Below, piece after piece: positions 20,144-25,447 of a stretch of DNA of 25,447 nucleotides. Location: positions 1-25,447 of the forward strand of contig DAOTXK010000176.1 in assembly GCA_034435395.1 (NCBI GenBank), given 5' to 3'. The notes below the pieces were generated by a model. The model was not told the origin of the DNA. It did not search any database and worked only from the letters and a program-made list of their open reading frames with translations. Every line of letters starts with the position of its first letter. Position 1 is the stretch's first letter. A program made the position numbers and the translations under genes. The stretch comes from DAOTXK01 sp034435395 (GTDB taxonomy: Bacteria; Chloroflexota; Anaerolineae; Aggregatilineales; Ch27).

Positions 20144-22513
20144 ATGTCCTCTCAAACCGTGGTACGGACTCCCAAAACCCTGGACCTCACCCAGCCGCTC
20201 CCCCCTATCATGGCGGGGCATCTCCGCCTGGGAGGCCAAAGTCCGCAAGGGCGCACCATCGCCTTCACCAATTATTACCTGCTTCAGAATGACCAGCCCT
20301 GCATCCCGGTCATGGGCGAGTTCCATTTTTCCCGCTACCCGCATCAATACTGGGAAGAGGAACTCTTGAAGATGAAGGCCGGCGGCATCGATATCGTCGC
20401 TACCTACGTTTTCTGGATTCATGTGGAAGAAGAGGAAGGCGTCTTCGACTGGACAAACAACAATAACCTGCGCCGCTTTGTCACGCTCTGTGGCCATCAC
20501 CACCTGGATGTCATCGTCCGAATCGGCCCCTTTGCCCATGGGGAGTGCCGCAACGGCGGCCTTCCCGACTGGCTGTATGGTCGCCCGTTCCGGGTGCGCT
20601 CCAATGATGAGGGGTATCTGTACTACACCCGGCGGCTGTACCAGGCGATTGCGGGGCAGCTGGAGGGACTGCTGTTTAAAGACGGCGGCCCGGTGATCGG
20701 CATTCAGCTGGAGAATGAGTACATGCACTGCGGCGCGCCCTGGGAAGTGACCGCCCGGCAGGGCCAGGAATGGATTCCGGCCGGTTCAGAGGGGGCCGAG
20801 CATCTCGCCCGGCTCAAACAACTGGCCCTGGACGCCGGGCTTCAAGTCCCCATTTACACCTGCACGGGCTGGCTACACTCTCCCATCCTTGAAGGGGAGA
20901 CGCTGCCCATGCAGGGCGGGTATGTCTTCACCCCCTGGAGTCCGGACCCGAATTATCGCCAGGCTCCCTCCAGGGAATTCCTGTTCCGAAACCGGCATCG
21001 GGAGCCGGTTCTGAACGGAAAGCCGACCTATGATGCCGAAAAATATCCCTATGCCTGCTGCGAGATCGGGGCGGGGATACAGGTTACCTATTACCACCGC
21101 CCCATCGTCCCGCCGGAATCGGTCGAGGCCCTGGCCGTGATGAACCTGGCCGGGGGCGCCAATCTCATTGGCTATTACATGTACCACGGCGGATCGCACC
21201 CGCTCGGCAAACACAGTTTCATGAATGAATTCACCGTTCCCCGCATCTCGTACGATTTCCAGGCTCCCATCCGCGAATTTGGACAGGTTGCTGACTCGTT
21301 CCGATATCTCCGCCTGCTCCATCTGTTCCTGAAAGACTTTGGCCACCTGCTCGCGCCTATGGCCGTGATCCTCCCGGAGGATGCCCGCGCCATTGCCCCC
21401 GAAGACACCACCAGTCTCCGCTACGCGGCCCGCGCCAAAGCGGGCGCAGGATTTTTGTTTTTGAACAACTATCAGGATCACGTCGAGATGCGGGACCTGT
21501 CCGGCATCCGCCTCCAGCTCCGCACGGCGGAGCAAACCATTTCGCTGCCCCACACGCAGCCACTAACGCTTCAAAAAAATGTGGCCGCCATCCTGCCGTT
21601 CGGGCTGTCCCTGGCAGGCGTTTTGCTCAAATACGCGACCACGCAGTTACTGACCAAAATCGAGGACGGGGATACCGTCAGCTATTTCTTTTTTGCCCCT
21701 CGCGGCATGTTCAGTGAATATGCCTTTGACGCCACCACCTATCAGATGCTTGACATCAGTGGCGGCGAAGCCGTCGAAGAGGGGAAAACCACTTATGTGA
21801 CGGTCACCCCCGGCATGGATGGTGTGATCACGTTATCCAGGGCAGATGGCCGGACGGTGCGCATTTTTACGCTGACGCGCGAACAGGCGGAACAAAGCTG
21901 CAAGCAGACCCTGTGGCGCAGGGAACGACTGGTGATAGCTGAGGGAACGCTGGTGGCGGATGGCGAAAACTGTCATCTCTACCGGGTGGGCCAGGAAGAC
22001 ATCAGCCTGGCCGTGTATCCGCCCGTCGAGGGAGGGCTTGCCATGCCCTGTGGTGTGCTTGCCGAAAGGGCCGAGGGCTATTTCACACGTTATACCGGGA
22101 ATGTTCCCCCGAAGGACATTCGCTTTCAGGTGGATATGATTGGCCCAGACCGGGCGGTGTTGAGGTTTCCGCCGGACCTTCTCGATGGCGTCAATGACAT
22201 TGTTTTGCGCCTTGACTACATCGGCGACATCGGCCATGCCTTTATCGGCGGCCGGCTCGTGCATGATAACTTCTACAATGGCTCGATCTGGGAAATTGGC
22301 CTCCGGCGGTTCGCGCCAGACCTGGCCCATCAGGAGATGGTCATCCGGATCACGCCCATCGTGCCCCATGCCGGTGGGGAACGATATGTTCCCACGGGCA
22401 TGGCCTTTCGACCGGATGGCGATGAGACGCCTATCGCCAGGATTCGGGCCATCACGGCGGTGCCAGAATACAGAGTGCCGATCCACCTGGTGGAGGCTGA
22501 GCGCCCAACCTGA
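20144..22513 (+). CDS. Glycoside hydrolase family 35-type beta-galactosidase-like enzyme
   Basis: Predicted retaining beta-galactosidase of 789 residues, cytoplasmic because no signal peptide is present. The ATG at 20144 has only a weak GAGAG upstream. The N-terminal barrel carries GH35 landmarks: MGEFHFSRYPHQYWEEELLKM, then GGIDIVATYVFWIHVEEEEG and FDWTNNNNLRRF, RIGPFAHGECRNGGLPDWL and GGPVIGIQLENEY. The acid/base is Glu192 in ENEY. The nucleophile is less certain; Glu307 in CCEIGAGIQVTYYHRP is the best candidate, in a context unlike the usual EFWxGW. The C-terminal 400 residues include an RDGHVEMRD-like beta domain and jelly-roll segments (DIVLRLDYIGDIGHAFIGGRLVHDNFYNG). The family also includes exo-acting enzymes of other specificity, so substrate is provisional. 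It lies between the importer and its LacI regulator. Confidence 0.85.
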   Translation: MSSQTVVRTPKTLDLTQPLPPIMAGHLRLGGQSPQGRTIAFTNYYLLQNDQPCIPVMGEFHFSRYPHQYWEEELLKMKAGGIDIVATYVFWIHVEEEEGVFDWTNNNNLRRFVTLCGHHHLDVIVRIGPFAHGECRNGGLPDWLYGRPFRVRSNDEGYLYYTRRLYQAIAGQLEGLLFKDGGPVIGIQLENEYMHCGAPWEVTARQGQEWIPAGSEGAEHLARLKQLALDAGLQVPIYTCTGWLHSPILEGETLPMQGGYVFTPWSPDPNYRQAPSREFLFRNRHREPVLNGKPTYDAEKYPYACCEIGAGIQVTYYHRPIVPPESVEALAVMNLAGGANLIGYYMYHGGSHPLGKHSFMNEFTVPRISYDFQAPIREFGQVADSFRYLRLLHLFLKDFGHLLAPMAVILPEDARAIAPEDTTSLRYAARAKAGAGFLFLNNYQDHVEMRDLSGIRLQLRTAEQTISLPHTQPLTLQKNVAAILPFGLSLAGVLLKYATTQLLTKIEDGDTVSYFFFAPRGMFSEYAFDATTYQMLDISGGEAVEEGKTTYVTVTPGMDGVITLSRADGRTVRIFTLTREQAEQSCKQTLWRRERLVIAEGTLVADGENCHLYRVGQEDISLAVYPPVEGGLAMPCGVLAERAEGYFTRYTGNVPPKDIRFQVDMIGPDRAVLRFPPDLLDGVNDIVLRLDYIGDIGHAFIGGRLVHDNFYNGSIWEIGLRRFAPDLAHQEMVIRITPIVPHAGGERYVPTGMAFRPDGDETPIARIRAITAVPEYRVPIHLVEAERPT

Positions 22514-22722
22514 GGAACAGGTTTGCCGTGAGGACGGGTCTATGGAGATGACGCCTGCTCCCCTTGAAGGGGAACACCGGCAACTGCGCCCCGGTCGACG
22601 ACGCGCGCCTGAACGATAATCCCGGCAGGATGTCGCCGCGCGGGTGACCGGCGCGAAAGCTAGCAGCCAGCCCTCAGGGCGCGGTATAGTTTGTCGATAT
22701 GTTTGGGGTTTGGTGGCAGAGT

Positions 22723-23790
22723 ATGCAGAAGACAGATCAGGTTACGATGGGTAGTCGCATCCACAAGAACGTCACTCAAGAAGACGTGGCCCGCCTGGCC
22801 GGGGTTTCGCGGGCGATTGTGTCATACGTCATCAACAATGGGCCGCGCCAGGTCTCCGAAGAAACGCGAAATCGTGTCCTGGCCGCGATCAAAGAACTGG
22901 GATACCGCCCCAACAAACACGCGCAAATGCTGTCCAGCACGGACGACACCGTGGCTGAAAAATACATTGGCATTATCCTGGCGGGCAATTACATGTTTAA
23001 GCGCCCCTATTATGGCAGCATTCTGGCCAGCATTCACGAACACGCCCATGAACGCGACCGGCACATCAGGTTCATCCGCGTATTTGAGGATTTCAGCAAT
23101 CCAGCCCTGTTCAACGAACTCATTCATCCCAATGAGATCAGCGGGGTGATTCTGGTGGGGCTGGATCAGGTGCTGGATTCGCCGGATGACCAGGCGCTGG
23201 TGGCCGAGATCGTGCGGCGGGTGGAACGCGTGGTCTGTGTGGAATGGGAATGGCCGGGTGTGCCCTCCATAAAGTTTGACCGCCAGAATGCCGCCTACCA
23301 GGCGACCCGTCATTTGCTGGCGGGCAACCGCCAGCATGTCGCGTATCTCGGCCCAGAGGACGAACGTGTTTCAGGCTACCACCAGGTACTCTGGGAACGG
23401 GGCATCCCGGCGGACGACAGTCTCACCTTCTATGCAGCCGACTCCCGATCGGGATATGAGTGTTGCGGGCAACTTCTCGCCACCGGGCGGCCGTTGGACG
23501 CCATTTGTGCCGGTACCGACGAAGTCGCCATGGGGGTCCTGAAATGCCTGCACGAGCACGGTCTCCACGTGCCCCGTGATATGGCGGTCGCCAGCATTGA
23601 TAATCTGGATATTTCGGCCTTCATGATTCCGTCGCTGACGACAGTCGATGTGCCCAAACGCGAGATCGGGCTTCACGCGGTGGAAACCCTCGTGTCCAAT
23701 CAACCGCCGTATGGTTCCGCAGCCTTTGTGATCACCGTCCGCACTCAGCTCATTGTCCGCGAGTCAAGCTCCCCCGCTCCACACCCTTAG
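22723..23790 (+). CDS. LacI-family transcriptional repressor
   Basis: Complete sugar-responsive repressor of 355 residues. The DNA-binding part is at the N-terminus: VTQEDVARLAGVSRAIVSYV (17-36) forms the HTH, and RNRVLAAIKELGYRPNKHA forms the hinge helix that enters the minor groove. The effector domain runs from about 78 (IGIILAGNYMFKR) to the C-terminus, with AICAGTDEVAMGVLKCL, VASIDNLDISAFMIPSLTTVDVP and a final LIVRESS. ATGs at 22699, 22723 and 22747 are in frame. The first lies almost on a TATAGT (22685-22690) that may be a -10; GGTGG precedes the second by six bases, so I prefer it, with 22747 possible. The gene sits 185 bp after the GH35-like gene and most likely controls that importer operon. 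Confidence 0.92.
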   Translation: MQKTDQVTMGSRIHKNVTQEDVARLAGVSRAIVSYVINNGPRQVSEETRNRVLAAIKELGYRPNKHAQMLSSTDDTVAEKYIGIILAGNYMFKRPYYGSILASIHEHAHERDRHIRFIRVFEDFSNPALFNELIHPNEISGVILVGLDQVLDSPDDQALVAEIVRRVERVVCVEWEWPGVPSIKFDRQNAAYQATRHLLAGNRQHVAYLGPEDERVSGYHQVLWERGIPADDSLTFYAADSRSGYECCGQLLATGRPLDAICAGTDEVAMGVLKCLHEHGLHVPRDMAVASIDNLDISAFMIPSLTTVDVPKREIGLHAVETLVSNQPPYGSAAFVITVRTQLIVRESSSPAPHP

Positions 23791-23850
23791 CGAACGGAAA
23801 CCCATCCGCCAGCAGCCTACCAGCGATGGCCACCAGGCGTCTCGACGGCG

Positions 23851-25447
23851 TCACTGGTTCCCCCTGGGCAACGCCGGTTCCCGCTCAACACCCGGCCTGC
23901 ATGTCCGGCCCTCACGCGCCACCGGGACCATCTGATGATGGCGCTGAAGGCTGCACACGTCGAGTTGGCGATCCCGAAGGGCCTGAATGCTGTTCACAGC
24001 GGCCTGGGCCGCGCTGAGAGTCGTGAGCATGAGCACGCCATAACGGATGGCCGCCGTTCGAATCCGGGACCCGTCGCTGTAGGCGGTTTTTCCGAACGGG
24101 GTGTTGATAATGAGATCGATAGCGCCCTGCCGGATCAGATCGACGATATGGGGACTGCCCTCGCTCACTTTGTTGACCGTGTTTACGATCAGGCCGGTCC
24201 GGGCGAAGAACTCGGCGGTGCCGCGCGTGGCGAGCAGGTCAAAACCGAGCCGCCGCAGATCGCGGGCCAGTTTCAGGGCGGCGCTTTTGTCAAAGTCGTT
24301 GATGCTGATGAGCACCGTCCCGCTGGTCGGCAGCCGCTCGCCCGCTGCCAGTTGTGCCTTGGCGAATGCCTGTCCGAAGTGATCGGCAAATCCCATGACT
24401 TCCCCGGTGCTGCGCATCTCCGGCCCAAGCACAGCGTCCACCCCCAGGAACTTCCTGAAAGGCAGCACGGCCTCCTTGACGAAAAAACCTTCGACGCGCG
24501 GTTCATCGAGCAGCTTAAGGTCAGCCAGGGTCTGCCCGACCATCACCTGAGCAGCCAGACGGGCCAGCGGAAGGCCGGTAGCCTTGCTCACAAAGGGGAC
24601 GGTGCGGCTGGCGCGGGGGTTAACTTCCAGCACGTAGGCAATGTCATCCTTGATAGCGTACTGCACATTCATCAGGCCCCTCACCCCCAGCTCGCGACCC
24701 AGCTGCTCCGTGTACTCGCGAATATGCGCCAGATGGTAGGCCGAAATCTTGTACGGCGGGAGCACGCAGGCCGAATCGCCGCTGTGGACACCCGCTTCCT
24801 CAATGTGCTGCATGATGCCGCCGATCACCACCCGCCGGCCATCGGCAATGGCATCCACATCCACCTCGTAAGCATCTTCCAGGTAGTGATCGATCAGGAT
24901 GGACTGGCCCGGCATGGCCGCCAGGGCCGGTTGCACGTAGGCATCCAGGTCCCGTTCATCGTAGACGATGGCCATGGCGCGCCCGCCGAGCACATACGAC
25001 GGGCGAACGATCACCGGGAAACCGATCTTCCCGGCGACCCGGTGGGCCTCTTCTGGTGTGCTGGCGACGCCATGCGCCGGACTGGGGATGGAGAGGGCAT
25101 CCAGCAGCGCGCCAAACTGCTCGCGATCCTCGGCGGCGGCAATGGCCGCTGGTGAGGTGCCCAGCAAAGGCACGCCGCACTCAGCCAGCGAGGCCACCAG
25201 GTTCAAGGGCGTTTGACCGCCAAACTGCACGATCACGCCTTTCAGCGGCTGCTCGCGCCGGGCGATGCTCAGGACATGCTCCAGCGTCAGGGGTTCAAAG
25301 TACAGCCGGTCGGAGGTGTCATAATCGGTGCTGACGGTCTCCGGGTTGCAGTTGATCATCACCGCCTCGTACCCCTGCTGCCGGACCGCCTCCACGGCAT
25401 GCACACAGCAGTAATCAAACTCGATGCCCTGCCCGATGCGGTTGGGG
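23851..25447 (-). CDS. carB: Carbamoyl-phosphate synthase large subunit, C-terminal half (cut by window edge)
   Basis: This codes for the last 532 or so residues of CarB; the N-terminal half lies beyond the window. The reading frame is open to the end, starting PNRIGQGIEFDYCCVHA, the junction into the second synthetase half. Visible parts are NCNPETVSTDYDTSDRLYFEP, VQFGGQTPLNL, the ATP-grasp segment VRPSYVLGGRAM, EVNPRASRTVPFVSKATG, and the C-terminal MGS-like allosteric domain (TVLISINDFDKSAALKLARDL to NTPFGKTAYSDGSRIRTAAI). This half phosphorylates carbamate to carbamoyl phosphate for pyrimidine and arginine synthesis. The GTG at 25404 is internal, not a start. The gene is convergent with the LacI regulator, with 60 bp between stops and no clear terminator. 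Confidence 0.97.
   Translation of the reverse strand, partial: PNRIGQGIEFDYCCVHAVEAVRQQGYEAVMINCNPETVSTDYDTSDRLYFEPLTLEHVLSIARREQPLKGVIVQFGGQTPLNLVASLAECGVPLLGTSPAAIAAAEDREQFGALLDALSIPSPAHGVASTPEEAHRVAGKIGFPVIVRPSYVLGGRAMAIVYDERDLDAYVQPALAAMPGQSILIDHYLEDAYEVDVDAIADGRRVVIGGIMQHIEEAGVHSGDSACVLPPYKISAYHLAHIREYTEQLGRELGVRGLMNVQYAIKDDIAYVLEVNPRASRTVPFVSKATGLPLARLAAQVMVGQTLADLKLLDEPRVEGFFVKEAVLPFRKFLGVDAVLGPEMRSTGEVMGFADHFGQAFAKAQLAAGERLPTSGTVLISINDFDKSAALKLARDLRRLGFDLLATRGTAEFFARTGLIVNTVNKVSEGSPHIVDLIRQGAIDLIINTPFGKTAYSDGSRIRTAAIRYGVLMLTTLSAAQAAVNSIQALRDRQLDVCSLQRHHQMVPVAREGRTCRPGVEREPALPRGNQ

Noticed and set aside
23935..25155. 406-codon open frame on the plus strand
   Set aside because: Antisense to carB, a highly conserved gene.

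Overview
The window is high-GC DNA, densely coding on both strands, and looks like a chromosomal segment of a carbohydrate-degrading, probably monoderm bacterium. The mixture of CUT1 sugar importers without their own ATPase, a LacI-type sensor fused to a signalling module, a NEW3-domain/ABC-2 operon and an ECF sigma/RskA-type pair is most reminiscent of Chloroflexota (Anaerolineae-like). That placement is an inference from gene content, with no marker-gene proof. No rRNA, tRNA, CRISPR array, transposase or phage gene was found.

Region 1 (1-6475, + strand) is a glycoside-uptake locus: the 3' end of a LacI-family regulator, a sugar-binding protein, two CUT1 permeases, a cytoplasmic GH3 beta-glycosidase, and a 71-codon open frame that looks like the beheaded N-terminus of a GH8 oligoxylanase. 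A 14-bp hairpin with a short T tract separates the binding-protein gene from the permeases. The locus ends at a + strand terminator, which abuts a second hairpin terminating the convergent operon.

Region 2 (6474-11476) has a leftward operon (NEW3-domain membrane-anchored protein, ABC ATPase, ABC-2 permease). It diverges from a rightward ECF sigma factor and zinc-finger anti-sigma factor. The shared 440-bp intergenic region carries three tandem 11-bp repeats.

Region 3 (11681-16369, - strand) holds a secreted ADP-ribosylglycohydrolase-fold protein with a discoidin-like C-terminus. It also holds the most striking gene here, an 835-residue protein with a LacI-type sugar-binding domain but no DNA-binding domain and no membrane segment, followed by a helical/GAF-like part and a canonical chemoreceptor signalling domain.

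Region 4 (16370-23790, + strand) is a second uptake locus, divergent from the chemoreceptor-like gene: binding protein, two CUT1 permeases, a cytoplasmic GH35-type beta-galactosidase-like enzyme and a complete LacI-family repressor. It has a good sigma-70 promoter at 16616-16644 and hairpins at two gene junctions. The two loci share one plan: import an oligosaccharide, cleave it inside the cell, and control the operon with a LacI regulator. The second has an additional LacI-like receptor that could report the same sugar to a CheA/CheW-type pathway.

Region 5 (23851-25447, - strand) is the C-terminal half of carbamoyl-phosphate synthase large subunit, a core gene.
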